From the NCBI GenBank assembly GCA_032164245.1, contig JAVMKO010000010.1:28842189-28906188 (forward strand): 64,000 bases of DNA, in the 5' to 3' direction. Shown piece by piece: positions 37,001 to 52,000 of this stretch. The notes under the pieces are model-generated. The model made no database searches and had not been told where the DNA came from. It saw only the letters and a list, made by a program, of their open reading frames with translations. Position 1 is the stretch's first letter. Each line of letters starts with the position of its first letter. A program made the translations under genes and the position numbers. Source of the DNA: Sternotherus odoratus. Lineage: Eukaryota > Chordata > Testudines > Kinosternidae.

Positions 37001-40000
37001 CGGTGGCGGGGGGGGGAAGGAGAGCGCGGCGGCGGTGGCGGGGGGGGGAAGGAGAGCGCGGCGGCGGTGGCGGGGGGGGGAAGGAGAGCGCGGCGGCGGT
37101 GGCGGGGGGGGGAAGGAGAGCGCGGTGGCGGGGGGGGGAAGGAGAGCGCGGCGGCGGGGGGGGGAAGGAGAGCGCGGCGGCGGGGGGGGGAAGGAGAGCG
37201 CGGCGGCGGTGGCGGGGGGGGAAGGAGAGCGCGGCGGCGGTGGCGGGGGGGGAAGGAGAGCGCGGCGGCGGTGGCGGGGGGGGAAGGAGAGCGCGGCGGC
37301 GGTGGCGGGGGGGGAAGGAGAGCGCGGCGGCGGTGGCGGGGGGGGGAAGGAGAGCGCGGCGGCGGTGGCGGGGGGGGGAAGGAGAGCGCGGCGGCGGTGG
37401 CGGGGGGGGGAAGGAGAGCGCGGCGGCGGTGGCGGGGGGGGGAAGGAGAGCGCGGCGGCGGTGGCGGGGGGGGGAAGGAGAGCGCGGCGGCGGTGGCGGG
37501 GGGGGGAAGGAGAGCGCGGCGGCGGTGGCGGGGGGGGGAAGGAGAGCGCGGCGGCGGTGGCGGGGGGGGGAAGGAGAGCGCGGCGGCGGTGGCGGGGGGG
37601 GGAAGGAGAGCGCGGCGGCGGGGGGGGAAGGAGAGCGCGGGGGCGGTGGCGGGGGGGGGGAAGGAGAGGGCGGTGGCGGGGGGGGAAGGAGAGCGCGGCG
37701 GCGGTGGCGGGGGGGGGAAGGAGAGCGCGGCGGCGGGGGGGGGGCTACTATATGGCTCGGCCGGGGCAGGGGGGGGCTACTATATGGCTCTCTGAGCCAA
37801 AAAGGTTCCCGACCCCTGCTCCAGAGGGTGCATGGAGGTAGGGATGGGTGTGGCTGGGAGGACAGGTCTGCACTGCAATTAAAAACCTGTGATTGGCCAG
37901 TTCCAGCTGACTTGGGCTAGGAGTTGTTGAGTTGCAGTGTAGACGTTCAGGCTTCGGCTGGAGCCCAGATTCCAGGACCCTACAAGGTGGGAGGATCCCA
38001 TAGCTCAGGCTGCAGTCCAAGCTCAAACTTCTACACCATAAGTAAATCACCCCTTAGCTTGAGGCAGATGGCACAGGCCAACCACAGGTGTCTAATTACT
38101 GTGTGCACGTATTCCTAATTGGCTCCCTCTGCACGCCCAGGATTCTAAGCTGCCGGCAGTGAGTTGCTGTCTTCAGACGTCTGTGGTTTTAGTTGCTTTT
38201 AAAACTCTCAGGCCTACTTAGTGTCCCTATTCAATTGATAAGAAAATTTCTCAGGATGACTGAGGAAGCGTTTGCAATACAGTACAGAATCCCATGAATT
38301 CTCAGTGTCTGGAAAACCAGAAGTAAAACTACAGCTGATGTATAGCAATTAAGAAGACTGAATTAGAAAATACTAACTGAATGGAGTTTATATCCATTTT
38401 AGAGTCTGAGCTATCTTTGTTCTCTCTGTTTTATTAATACATGAATGTTGCCCAAGGCAACTGATGGTCTTTTCTGTGCTGGCACATTGGATCAGTGTCT
38501 AGAAAAAGCAGGGCACAGGGTGTTTGCAATAATGCCATGCTGTCTAACCAGGGATGGGGTGAGAGGGGTACTAAAAGGTATTGGTGGGGGGGGGGATTGA
38601 GAGTTGTATGTTGGAAACAACACCTTTAAAAATAGGTTCTAGCAATTACTCAACTGCTAAAATGCTGCATCTGATTAATGCTGCATTTTCTATCTAAATA
38701 TTATAAAATATTCTTAGGCTCTTCGCTCTTTAGGCTTTACTTGAGACTTAAGTTTTGTATATTGTTTGTGGTAATTTTTCTAATGCTATCAAGACACAAA
38801 CCAAGGGACAGTATCTAAATTACAGAAGCTTTCTCCCATTGGCCCTACTTGAAAGCGCACTGCTCTTGTTGTTAGGACTAGAGCTGATTTTGAGCTCCTG
38901 TTAGAAGATTGGTTAACATACCATTCTGGAGACCGTAAGGTTAAAAGTTCATCATGCTGTTCTTATGTAATGTATACGTTTTGACTGGCAACTAAAACAC
39001 AAGTGCAAAGGATTTAGAAATAAAAATAGCTGCTAAAACCAAATGAGCCTGTGTTGCATTCCTCTAAACCAGGGGTCTCAAACTCAAATGACCATGAGGG
39101 CCGCATGAGGACTAGTGCACTGGCCCGAGGGCCGCACCACTGACACACACCCTGCCCTCGCTGCCCCGGATCCGCCCCCACTCCACCCCTTCCAAGAGGT
39201 CCCACCCCTGCCCCACCTCCTCCTCTGAGCACGCAGCTCCCCATTCCCTCCTGGAAAGCGCTAGGCACCACCAACAGCTGTTTGGCAAACAAAGCAAGAG
39301 CAATCTAGGAAGTCCAGAGCTAGAAACACGCGCGGCCCAGCCAGGCAGCAGAGAAGCCTCCACTTCTGGCCCCTCCGTCCTGCAAACTGCTATGAGGGGT
39401 CCGGGGGGGCGCCAGGAAGCTTGGAGGGCCACAGGGAAGGGCTTTGCGGGCCGCATGTGGCCCCCGGGCCGCATGTTTGAGACCCCTGCTCTAAACTGTC
39501 AACAGTTAGTAGGCGAACAAAGTCACGTGCCAGCTCTCTCCAGCCCTCCTTCCCCAAGCCCCTTCAGCTTGGACAGTCTGTTTAATTTCAGAAGTTTTCC
39601 CAAAATGTCATTTTCTTTTCTCCAAAACAAAAAAGGCAGCAGCCCAGTCCTGGGGTCTCATAAGGAGTCCTAAAAGAGCAAACCCATACCACACGATGGC
39701 GGGGGAGTCAAGGAGTAATTGGCAAGGAAGTAGATCTCATTTTCAGGTGCCTTAGGGAGATGGGGCGCACAGCTCCCATTGAAAAGCTTTGGGAATTGGT
39801 ACCTAACTCAGCTGCTCTTGAAAATCCACCCAACAGCCTCGAGTAGCTTGTTATAAAGAGTAAGAAAAGCATTCTCTCAAAAGAACAAAGATCCCCACAT
39901 GTCCTCTGCGGGTTTATTTAGATGGTAAAAAGTGGGGTTTTCAGTCAAATGAAGGTGTCCCTTTAATACCTGTGTAGATAGTTAATACCTTTTAGATCCT

Positions 40001-43000
40001 TTGAGCTAGTCATGTAGTAGGCTTGGCTCCCAGCTGGCTGAAACAGTCTGTCATTGGTTCTATTTGAATGTATACTGCTGCCCAGGTGACTGTTGTGTGC
40101 TTCAGGGGTAGCTATCTGTCTCTTTTGATTTACCTCTTTCTTCTGGTTCCCAGGGGAGCACCACTGCCCTTTGTGCTACAGGCCTTCGCAATCTGGGGAA
40201 CACGTGTTTCATGAATGCGATCCTTCAGTCCCTCAGGTATCAATCGTTTTATATGCAACCATCAAATCAAATTCCCACCCTGGGCTTGAGGTTGATTTGG
40301 TGATAACTCTTCTGCAGTGCCAGGCAACAGAGACCAGCTACTTCTCTTCCTCACCTTTGCCCTATAGACCTGTTGGAATGGGGGGGTGCTGCCCTGGCAA
40401 CATATTCTGTCCTCCAGGAGGAGGGAGGATCTCCCAAAGTGATCCCTGTGGTTGATTCAGGAGTAGCAGTGATGTTCAGGGGAAGCCCCTATATGTTCCG
40501 CTTGAAGAATAGTGGGTCTGACATGACACCCCTTATAGGTGAGGGATCAGTTAGGGCATCTGTGGGGGAAGGGATTTTCTGTGCTCTGAGGTATGCAGTG
40601 TCTCCAGAGAGAAAGGCAGACCGTTATCACTGGGAAACGGTAACATAATTTGAGTGGCTGCTTACTGGGCCTGGTTTCTCATTAGCAGATTTGTAGGTGC
40701 TCTAGTGGCATGGTGCCACTGGAACTCTGACCAGACAGGCAAACCCGATTCTTGACCCTTGTTGTCCAGGCCTTTGGAGATTGGGCTTCTTGTGGAGTCG
40801 TGCTTGGTCTCCGTTATGCCATCCTCTTGCTCCCCTCCCCCTTTAATGTACTAGTGAATGTACTTAAAATGCAACTTAGAAAGTGTCACGCAGCCTGGCT
40901 GAGAGCTGTACTGAAATTTTTGTGACCTGTTACCCTTCCTTCACCTCATAAGTGTACGCTCTTCTGTGTAGCAGCAGCTGCCCCTGCCCTTCTCATCCTA
41001 GAGTTAACACGTGTAAGTGAATCATCATTGTATTGCTCACAAAAGTAACTTCAAAATGTAACTTTGTACAAGTATTTTGTGCATATTCACAGTAAAAATG
41101 CATCAGATGGTGCATCCTGTGGGTCAAATTGTCACTGGGTAGAGACTCAGTTGTGTACCTACATCTGAGCATGAAACTACATGTGCACTGGCAGGAGTCA
41201 GGCATACTTTACAGCCCGTAGATTGTGTAAATTGGCATAGTTCTTTTAAACCAACTGAGTTCCTGCTAGATAGTCTACTGATACATTAATATTAATGCCC
41301 CTCATTGACATGGATTTCTTTACAGTGAGGATGATGTGAGAACTCAACACTCAGTAATTGTAGAATCTTGGTATCTCCTAATCCAAAGAGAGAAAAGATA
41401 TAATTCTTGCATGGAACTGGGCCAGTGAATGCTGTTTAGTGGTGCCCACTGTATGTGTGCTGAGTAGATAATTATATTGTAACACTGGATGCAACTTGAC
41501 TAGTTCTCTTGATGGGAAACTTGAGCTATTCAGTGTTATAAGAACTAGTTCAAGAAGCCAAGTGAGCATCTCCAAAGAATATAGAGCAAAGCACACGTGC
41601 ATTCTTCCTCTTATCGATTCTACATGTTTCTCACTCTCATTTCTTTTTCCTAGTAACATTCAGCAGTTTTGCTGTTACTTCAAAGAGTTGCCAGCTGTGG
41701 AGTTGCGGAATGGGAAAACAGCTGGTAGGCGAACTTACCATACCAGGAGCCAAGGGGATAACAACGTGTAAGTTAACACATTTCTTGCTATTACTGAACT
41801 TCAAGAAGAAGCACCAGAAACTGAAAGAGGCAGTGCCAGGTGCTATTTGGATGTATTGTACAAGTGGAGATGTTTACATAATCTCCACTGTGTTCTTGTA
41901 GCTGTCACAGGAGAGGAGAAGACTAGCATCCATCAAACAGTCCTGGAGTGAAGTTAAATATATTTAGAGCTGGAATTTTAACTGGACTAGGTGTCACCTA
42001 ATGCTTCTTAATCTTACTCAAAAAATTAATACAGAAGCTTGGATTCTAAAAAATTCACTGAAGGACCTTAAAAAAGAATAATGAACACTGTATCGAGTTG
42101 TGGGAGAGGAAAAAAAATGTCTGCTAGAGTACCAGAGGGGGGTAGTTTTGAGCTTGGTTTATTAAACATTTTAGCACTAAATTATAGTATAGGCAACAAC
42201 CTTGAGAGAATTTCAAGGTGAGCAAGTGGACAGAATCTTCACCAACATGTAAATAATTGTGCACTCAGGATTTACAGGTACAATTTTAGAGGCGCTCAGA
42301 CACTACAGTGATGAAAACTTAGATAGAAAATCTGTCCCACTTCCATCCTTAGCATCTGTGATTTAACAGTGTTGCTAGTCTGTCTTCTCTACCCCTTCAA
42401 TTTTGTGGATTAGATTTAAATTGTAAGATTTTTAGGAACTTGGAATATGTAAGAAGCTGAAATGATTTCTAAGTGAACCATTTTCATCAAAGGAAATTCT
42501 TTTACATTTTTACCACTGAATTCAGCAAAATGTAGATTAGAGTATGAATCCATACTCATTAATTTTTACTTTCTCTCCCCAGTTCACTGGTCGAAGAGTT
42601 TAGAAAAACACTTTGTGCTTTATGGCAAGGGAGCCAAACTGCATTTAGCCCAGAATCTTTATTTTACGTCGTTTGGAAAATCATGCCAAATTTTAGGTAA
42701 GTGCTATAGGACAAAGAGCAGTGTTCTTGATTGTAACCTTATGCCACCTGTGCCCTAATCTGGCTCCTGGAAAATACTCTGTGCACCCTCCGTCATGCCC
42801 GCAAATGTAGCTTTCAAATGTGACTTCACTTTGATCTAGAGGCTTTCATTCAGTGAGATAATTGCTTATTGCATACTGTTTATAGTAGAGTCAGAAAAGA
42901 CAAATCCCTTGTATACAGAGACTAATGTACATAATTTTTGATGAGTTTGGTGCCTTCCCCTAGATAAGAGCCTGCGGTTCATCACCAAGAATAAGGAATT

Positions 43001-46000
43001 TATAGAACCCAAACTTTTAGCTATGATAGGAATGATATTAAAAAAAGAAGAAAAAAAAAAGAAAAAGTTGCCATAGCCCTAAGTAAAACATACTGGGCAA
43101 AACTTCCTTGATTCTCAAAACATTTTAGCCATGCCAATGTAACTCTAAGTAAGGGTTATAAGCATCTATGGGTGTTGCACACACTGTCAAAAAAAGTTAC
43201 CCAAGTAAATGAAAGTATCATTCCTCTCCAAGGTCTCCCTGTCCTGGCCCCTGAACCTCTTTCAAAGGAGCACTGAAACCTGTTAGGATTTGTGAAGGTA
43301 AGTTGCTCCATGTTCTCAGGTAGTAAAGCTGTTCTGTTATCTGTTACATCTCCAGCAGTGCTGAAAAGATGCTGTGAACACACATGCTTAGCTGAATAAC
43401 CCAGATAGCAAAAGGGCATCTTTAGTATTCTTCACCCTGTCTAATGTGTGTTTTACTGGCTTATGAGAATCAAGGAAGTTTAATACCAGTGGCTTCAAGC
43501 AATGGCCAAAATATTCTACGCATAAGAACATTGTCTCTAATATCCTTGATGAGTTACTCCGTTATTATTAATAAAGCTACCCTGCAGATGTTCTCTGACT
43601 GAGCAGGGAAATCTGTTCTCTAGCAAATTTTCAGCACTGTGGGTTCTATATGGCTTTTAACATAAAGTGCTGCCCTTTTCTGGGAACTTGGCACTCTCGC
43701 GGGAGAGGGAGAATTTGTGACCCACCAGTAACACCAGCTGTCTAGGAACACTTCATTAGTGAAAGGTACTAGTTGTGCACTCTGCCTTCCTTCGGCCATA
43801 TCTGCCCCTCTATTGAGTGACGCAAAATAATGTGGTAAGCCACGTGGGAAGGAAAGTCAGCCACTCACTATGTTTTCCCCTCATTTGGAGGAGGGGAAGG
43901 GCAGCAGCTTCGGCTGGAGGGGGAAAATAGATGTTCTGTGTTGAATTGTATCATGCTGCGTAAGTTACTGGTGTTCCATTTAGAATCTCCAGTCTCCCTC
44001 CGCAATGTTAGCCAGCTTAGAGGGGCTACATGCACGGTGGGCTTAGGATAGATGGACAGGGTTGGAGCTGGGGTGGCATGACAGCAACAACACAGCTATG
44101 CTGCTTGTGTTTGCGCAACGTGGAGTGACGGAGAGGCCTTGGAGCTGAGATTTGGATGGTCAGTTTTCCCATGCATCTCCACCTTTAAGAAGTTTTAGCG
44201 AACTGCCCACTTTTGCCACCATAGGCCTTGTCTCCCTAAAAGTGGAAAGTAACTGGAAATTGCTCCTATTGCAGTGTAGATCTCTCCACATCCGTGTGGA
44301 AATAGGGACTATAGCTCATGGCTAGGAATTGCATATATGGTAGAACCCGGCAATACCGCGCCCCATGATAGCGTGAATCCGTTTATAACGCGGGGTGCTT
44401 CTGGATCCTGATGGCTGCAGCAGGCGCTGCTTTGATGCAGCAGAACCCTGCAATACTGCGACCCCGCGTTTACCGCGGTAGATTTTTTTTGGATCCCGAT
44501 CGCCGCTTATTGCGGGTTTCTACTGTATTGTACGTTCAGTACGGTTGTGGTGCAATGATGGCAAACTGTAGTGTGCCTCTGCAGGCTGTATCTTTGCTAT
44601 GAAAGCTTGGTCTAATATGGCAGGTCGTCTGCACACTGAGAGCGAGCTCCATAGCCTCTTGATGGGTTAAAGTATGTTTAGTATCTTTGTGAATTCAGAG
44701 GGTTTTTTCCCCTGGTGACTGTTCCTTTTAGTATCACGTTTTGATGCCCATGGAAAACAGAATGTGGATGGGGTGGATTGAATTGTTAAGATGCATTGGG
44801 ACCTAAGGACTGGGTGAGAAGCTGTATTCCCCACCACAGGAACTTTGGTCATTTTATTTTAGATCAGTTAATATTAGTGTTACCCAAAATTGGGCCAACT
44901 AGTAAGCTTAGGGAGGGTTAAGACCCACCAGAGTTTGGCAGAAAGCGGCACGTTTATTACATTGATAGCTAAGTTCCAAAGAAGGGGGGAAGGGGAGGTC
45001 AGGTCCCACTCACATCCGCATACTCAAGCTCACAGAACAGGCACAGCACTGGAGATGTCAGGATCCTTCAGGGTAAGTGTTCCACAGCGCAGCAATGGAT
45101 GGTGTGTGAAGTTAAATCTTCCCGAGGGAGGATGGAATGCAACTCAGTGAACCACTGGTCAGGGCGAAGGGCCTTCTCGGGAGGTACAAGCTTGTGAGAA
45201 AGAGAGAGCACATGGCCCCTTCCCCTTTTAAGGATCTGCTCCTGGCTTGTGACTAGAGATGACTTGGCTGCATCTGTTGGTCACTCTCCATCTCAGGCAG
45301 TGTCCATGCATTGGGTGTGTGATCCCTTCCCAATTAGAGTCCCAGACACTTTGTCTACCTTTGGAGATCTCCTGTCTTCTAGCTCAGCAGTTCTCAAAGT
45401 GGGGTTGTGTTCCGGTTCCAGGGGAGTCACTGTTGAAATACCGCCGAATTAAATGTTTCCGCGGTCGGCGGCATTTTGGCGGACATACCCATGCGCGTGA
45501 GCATGTCTGCCGAAATACCGCCAAAGTGACTTGTTCCGCTTTTGGCGGCAATTTGGTGGACATGGCAGGGTCAGGATTGAAGGCTGAATGTGGAAAAGGG
45601 GTCACTCAAATGGAAAGTTTGAGAACCACTAGCTGTTTAAACAGCCCATTCATCCCACAAGCACTCCAGGAGGGAGGGGTGGGGGAAAGCCACTTCACAG
45701 GTATTCAAAGAAGGGGGGGGGGGAGGGAGTGTAACAGACTTTTTGAGCATACAGGTATACATAGCATACAGATCACTGCTCGTCCTACAACAATTACAAC
45801 TATATTTGTAGTTGGGTGAATGGAATACAAATCTTACAAAGTGCTATATTATAAATGTAGATAACAATAAAACATTTACAAATCAAATGACATCACATTT
45901 CAGATCAAATATATGTCCCATTTCATTTAAAATATCTGCCCTTTGGCTTAAGTAATCTTGTCTGTAACACATTCTTTCTGATAATGTTGTTCCCATAAAT

Positions 46001-49000
46001 TCTTTCTTCTGTTGCAACTCTGCTAAGCTAAATAAAATGCAGATATATCTATTAAACAAACTAAGCAATTCCTTCATTAACTCAGTAGCTTCTAATGACT
46101 ACTTTTAAACCCCCGTCTGTGTTACATTGATCGCATAGCTCAGAAAGAATTCTGCCTCATTCATTTATTCTGGAGTATCTATACAAAATTAACATGCAGA
46201 TATCGCATCCTTTACTCAATAATCTTTAATTCTGAATTACATCTCTAGTGACCTGATGAAGCTAAATACCGATCAGGAAAACTACACATTAGAAATTTCA
46301 GATTTTGGAGTATTAATAATTTTACTTTCAAAATATTTACTTGATGTTGGTTTTAATAAATTTAACTCTCTATAGGGTAACAATTTGGAACCACTGTTCT
46401 AACACAGTGATGGATTGAAGGTTCCTTACCTCTGCTTGATCTTGCATGCATAGGTGTTTCACAATAATTATTATACTGTAACAAAAATTATTCCAAACAT
46501 TTAGTTAAAGCACTTAATTGCACCACTGATGATGTAAAAGGAATTGGCAACCAAGGAGGGGTAACCAAGCTGATCTCCTTAAAGAGTTCAGGCTTCAGCT
46601 TGATGCAGAACAGCAGTAGTCTGCTCTAAATGTTCTGAGTCACAACTGCCTTCATTTTTCTGTTTGATTTCACAGCTCTGCCTTTCACTGCTGTTGTGGC
46701 AAAGCAAGGCAGTTTCTCTGAATAATGCTTGTTGTGACCGCTGGTTTGGAGGAAATAGCTCTTGTTATGCTTATTTGGGGACAAAGGAGGGAGGCTTATT
46801 TAAGGTTTAAGTGTTTGTTCACTTGAACCTTGGCCGTAGGAAGCTTGGCGTGCAGAGATTGCATTCTGCATTAGGCATGTCGGCTTTCCTATGGGCACGT
46901 GCCAGCTTACGCATTCTGTGCCCGCTCAACTAAACCGCAGGTTTCTCCAACTCTAGATGTGTTCCATACTGTTGAGAGTTTTGCATAGATGTTGCCCTTT
47001 CTGTTCATGACTTTGGGATGGGTGGTGTTTCCTACTCAGTCACATAATATTCTGGTGGTAACTGCATCAGTTGCTTACATGGAATAGGAGAATAACATGT
47101 AACTGATTTTTATCTTGTTAGTGAAACTTAAAGGACCAGAACTGCAGAGAATGCAGCTCTCCGCGGAGTATGGCTTGGGAACTTCTGTACTAATCCTATG
47201 AAGGGTTGTGTAGCTGTCTATTACTGTGATGTGTCACACTTATTGTGTGGTAGGATGTGTCCCCCCAGGACATTTGTGTCTGGGTGCTTTGAGTCTTATG
47301 ATGTATTCATACAGATTCCTCCTGACTTTCCTTGAATTATTACATCCTTTAGCTTACTGGTAATTTACTGGTAATAAACTGGTAATTTACTGGTAACCCC
47401 TTTAGGTTGCTACAAGTTAGCCAGCCAATCCAAGTGCTTGGATTTAACCAGTAGCAGTCTCCATAACCACATAGGTTCACAATTGATCAGCAGTTGCAGT
47501 GGCTTGGCACAAGATGTGATTCTGCCCCATGCTGCAATGTGGTTTAGCTATGAAGGTCCAACCCTCCTTGCTGCACAGTAGTGTGAGATTTACTGCCCGT
47601 CCTTTGTCAGAACTGTTCAAGAGGCAAGAATCAAGTACATGTACAATTATTGCTCAGTGTCCAGCACGCCTTCATATTGTTCAAAAAAAAACCTAGGAAT
47701 TTTGCTTTTAAATCTAGGGTCTTTAAAAAAAAATGGACAAGAGGAATGGAAGTTATTCTGCCAATCATACACGTGTGTACACAAGCTGTGTTTTTGAGAT
47801 CATATCGCACTCTGATCTGAACTAATTGCTTAGCTTGTCTAGACCAGTTCACTCCAGGCTTCCAGTGATATGTGTGAAAATTTTCCTAGTACAGCCAGAG
47901 TATTAGAAATTGCACAAAAAAAGTGTATCCTGTAAGATATTAAGTAACAGGGTTTGGTTTGGTTTGGTTTGAATGTTGGAGCTACTTTGAGCCAATATGT
48001 CAGAAATGAAGATGCAGTCTCTCTAAATTCTCTGAATATGTTTGTGTTAAGGGGCTACCAGCAACAAGATGCCCATGAATTCATGCGTTACCTGTTGGAC
48101 CATCTACATTTGGAACTCCAAGGTGGCTTTAATGGTGTTTCCCGCTCGGTAATTTTGCAAGAAAATTCAGCTCTCTCTGCGAGCAACAAATGTTGCATGT
48201 AAGATATTTGTTTTAATTTCTTCAACAACTTACCATCTTGTGTGAATCAAAGTATCCTGTGGGGACTGATCTGCCCTATGGCATCATTATTTTGTATATT
48301 TAAACAAATATCTAAAGAAATAAGCTTAAGTAGCATCACACTGTGGCACCTCTTAGTCAAAGCACCCAAGTCTTATTGTGTGTCTTGGATTGATATATTT
48401 TTTTTCCATAGTGGTTATGGGAATTGGTCAAAATAAATAAAATAGTTTTTCTGGTAGGCTATGAATGTGACACTTTGGTTTTATTTTGAAAGATACTGAA
48501 TCAATCCCATTTCTTTTCTGTATCCATCTGTCTGTCTTGAGTTCAGGCTAAACAAAATTACACACTGATCAATTGCATGTTAATTATAAATGGGCAACAG
48601 GTTTTTTACATGAGCGGAACAGGAAGTGGCAGTACATTCAAGATTTGCCATAACTGGATATTTTCCCGGCAATACAACATTCGGTATTTGTATCTCACCT
48701 AAGAGATACCCTAGAAGCAGCTGCTCTTTTGATAGTGTTGTAGGGTTTCCCTTCCCTTTCCTATTATTCCCTGTTTTGAAAGTGAAGCACTTTTGGGTGC
48801 CTTTCAAATCTTTTGGTCTGGAAATGCTGACACTTCCTGAATTATTTTTTCTAAGGGCTTGGTTACACTGGCACTTTATAGCGCTATAAAGCCTCTAGGA
48901 GCGCTATAACTCACGACCCGTCCCCACTGGCAAGGCACATATTGCGCTATAAGTCCGACTTTATAGCTCTCCTGGTAATCCACCTCCGCATGGGGAATAA

Positions 49001-52000
49001 GGGCTGTAGCGCTCCCGCTGTAGCAATACGGCGCGAATGTGGACACCCATTGCGCATTAATTAGCCTCCAGCCTGGCCCATAATTTCCGTTCGAGCCACT
49101 CTGGTCATCACTTTCAAACTCTTTCGTCGCATCCTCAGGTGACCACACGTCAGACCCGCCCTTTAAATTTCCAGGGAAATTTGAAAATTCCCTTCCTGTT
49201 TGCTCCAGCCAGGCATGGAGTGCTCCTCAGGGAATTGTTGCAGGTAACCATTTTGCTTTGCCATGACTCCACGTGCCATGACTCCTCGCGATAGGCGATC
49301 TCCATCGTGGTGCAATACCGAGGTGCTGGACCTCATCAGCTGTTGGAGGGAAGAGGCTGTCCAGTCTCAGCTGCGGTCTAGCCACAGGAATTATGATACA
49401 TATGGCCAGATATCACGGGCCATGATTGAAAGAGGCCATGAGCGGGACACTCTGCAGTGCCAGGTAAAAGTAAAGGAGCTTAGGAGTGTCTATCGCAAAG
49501 CCCGGGAGGCAAACAGACACTCTGGGGCAGCCCCTGTGACTTGCAGATTCTACAAGGAGCTGGATGAAATACTTGGTGGTGATCCAATGTGCACTCCATC
49601 GACCACCGAGGACACTTCCCAGCCCACCAGTGAGTGGGGGGGAGAGGAGGAGGCGACAGCAGCGGCCGCGGCAGTGACCTAGGGCACGGAGGAGTCACAG
49701 GAGACATGCAACCAGGAACTCTTCTCAAGCCTGGAGTGCAGCCCAGAGCCAGCCACAGCGTCCGGCGGTTGCGGGGGGGGCAGGGCAACAGCATCGGATT
49801 GCGCAGGTACAGCTACTTTTCTATTGGGAAGGCAGGCAACTTGGGCGAGGGTGTTAAGGGATGCTTGCTGCATGCTTGCCTACATGTGGAATAGTGCACT
49901 GATGTAGTCTATCACATTGCGGTAATCGTCATCAGTGATTTCTTCAAAGGTCTCAATAAGAGCTCTTGCAATGTGCCTGCGCAGGTTTCTCGGGAGAGCC
50001 AGCATGGCCCCTGTCCCGGCCACAGTCACTAGTCCCCGCCACTGTTCTATGAGGGGTGGGGGGACCATTGCTGCACAGAGGCAAGCTGCATATGGCCCTG
50101 GGCAGAAGCTGCATCTCATTAGAATGTCCTCCCTTTCTTGCTCAGTCACCCGCAGCAGCGAAATATCTTCCAGCACGAACACCAACAGAGAATGTTGGGA
50201 CAGTGCTCAGAGTACAGTTCCCGCAAATGCCCTGCGCTCCCCCCAAGCCATAGGACAGCAAGGCAGGGAAACAATCGTTCCCCCTGCATCCGGAGACAAC
50301 TCACCATGGCAGGGGCTCCGTTGTTCTCTGTGTGCTCTAGCTGTGTGTGGGACAGGCAAACGGGGAATGTGGGGGAATCATAGCACTGTCTGTTGTGTAC
50401 AAGGGAATCCTCTGTTTAAACTTTCCCTGTCTAGGTTAGACCTTGACCATGCCATCACCATCAGTCTTATCACCGGCTGAGGAAGAGACCACGAAAGAGC
50501 AAGGAAGATCTTGTACAGCAAGTAATGCAACAGGCTGTAATGGAGAATCCCATTGCACAGCAGTGGCGGGAGAATGAGAGCAAGCGGAGGGATAAACAGA
50601 TGAAGTTGAGGGAGATGGCTTGCGAGCAGCGCGCTGAAAAGCTGTTCACATTATTACAGCTGCAAGTAGAGAGACTGCAGAGGATCGCCGCCGTTGAGGA
50701 GGAGGAGCACCGTGCTTGCTGCCCCCATTCTCAGTTGCCCCCTAACACTTCCCCTTCTGGCCCCTTCGGGCCACTATCAACAGCTGCCTGGTTACTACCA
50801 CCCACAGCTGCCTCCAACCCCCCTGTCTTCACCAACCAACCCCCAAACCTAGGACCCTTATCCACTGCACTCAACCCCTAATAACATGCATTATCGTCCT
50901 CCGGAAATGGGGTTTGGAGAACACAGCAACTCGGAGGGCATTGGAGGGTGAGACCTGGACATACACCAATCTCGGACTGACCCCTTCCCACCCCAAATGC
51001 ACCCCCCACACACACACATTCTTCATAACCTTTTATTTCAGAAACTGAAATAGCTGTTCAATAAATGAATTCCTTTATTCAGTGCACATATATTACTAAC
51101 GGCTACAGAAAAGCAAATGCCTTATCCTATTAAAAGAATGCACCCTCCCTACTTGCCTCCCTCCCTCTCCAATTCCCATTAAAACTGGCTTTCAGCATCA
51201 AAATGCTCCCTCAAGGCATCCCTGATCCTTGCAGCCTTGTGCTGGGCCCCTCTAAGAGCCCTGCTCTCTGGCTGTGCATATGTGGTCTCCAGGTGTTGAA
51301 CCTCCGAGGACCATGCTTTAGTGAAGCCTTCGCCCTTCTGCTCACAAAGATTATGTAGGGCACAGCACGCGGAAATAACCGCGGGGATACTTCCCTCTGC
51401 CAAGTCTAGCTTCCCATAAAGACAGCGCCAGCGCGCTTTGAGACACCCAAAAGCACACTCCACAGTCATTCGACAGCGGCTTAGCCTGTAGTTGAACCTT
51501 TCCTGGCTACTGTCCAGGCTCCCTATGTAGGGTTTCATGAGCTAGGGCATTAAAGGGTAAGCGGGGTCCCTCCAAGAATCACAATGGGCATTTCCACTTC
51601 CTCCACGGGGATCCTCTGGTCAGGAAAAAAAGTGCCTTCTTGCAGCTTCCTGAACAGGCCCGTGTTGCAGAAGATGCGTGCGTCATGCACCTCTCCCAAG
51701 TAGCCTGCATTAATGTCAGTAAAACGCCCACGGTGATCCACAAGCACCTGGAGAACTGTGGAGAAGTACCCCTTTTGGTTAATGTACTCGTCTGCTAGGT
51801 GGTTGGGTGCCAGAATAGGTATATGGGTCCCATCTAGTGCCCCTCCACAGTTAGGGAAACCCATCTGTTCAAAGCCAGCCATGATGTCATGCACGTCACC
51901 AAGAGTCACGAATTTTCTTAGCAGGAGGCGATTAATGGCCCTGCACGCTTGGATCAACACGACTCCAACGGTCGACTTTCCCACCCCAAAGTGGTTGGCC

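Larger units (their letters stand above)
34898..37818. mobile_element. hAT-type non-autonomous element hugely expanded by minisatellites
   Basis: TIRs are CAGGGGTCGGGAACCCATGG (start) and AGGTTCCCGACCCCTG (end). It is flanked by a perfect 8-bp duplication CTCCAGAG (34890-34897 and 37819-37826). The interior holds sub-terminal ATGGCTC/GAGCCA motifs at both ends and three G-rich tandem arrays. No transposase is present. Forward frames of over 800 codons exist here only because the G-rich repeat contains no stop codon in three frames. Confidence 0.9.

Noticed and set aside
34972..37920. Three overlapping forward reading frames of about 840-980 codons rich in Gly/Arg/Ala/Glu
   Set aside because: They are the three translations of a G-rich tandem array with no T-starting stop codons. 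All three frames are open at once, units vary in length by single bases, and the array lies wholly between hAT termini. There is no sign of a real protein.
44411..44602. Short + strand frame starting [11 protein letters not shown]
   Set aside because: It lies across the TA-flanked MITE and beyond its right end, with no conserved content.
49480..49794. Minus-strand frame opposite the Harbinger C Myb gene
   Set aside because: It is a shadow of the Myb-like coding region, which has recognisable family sequence on the + strand.
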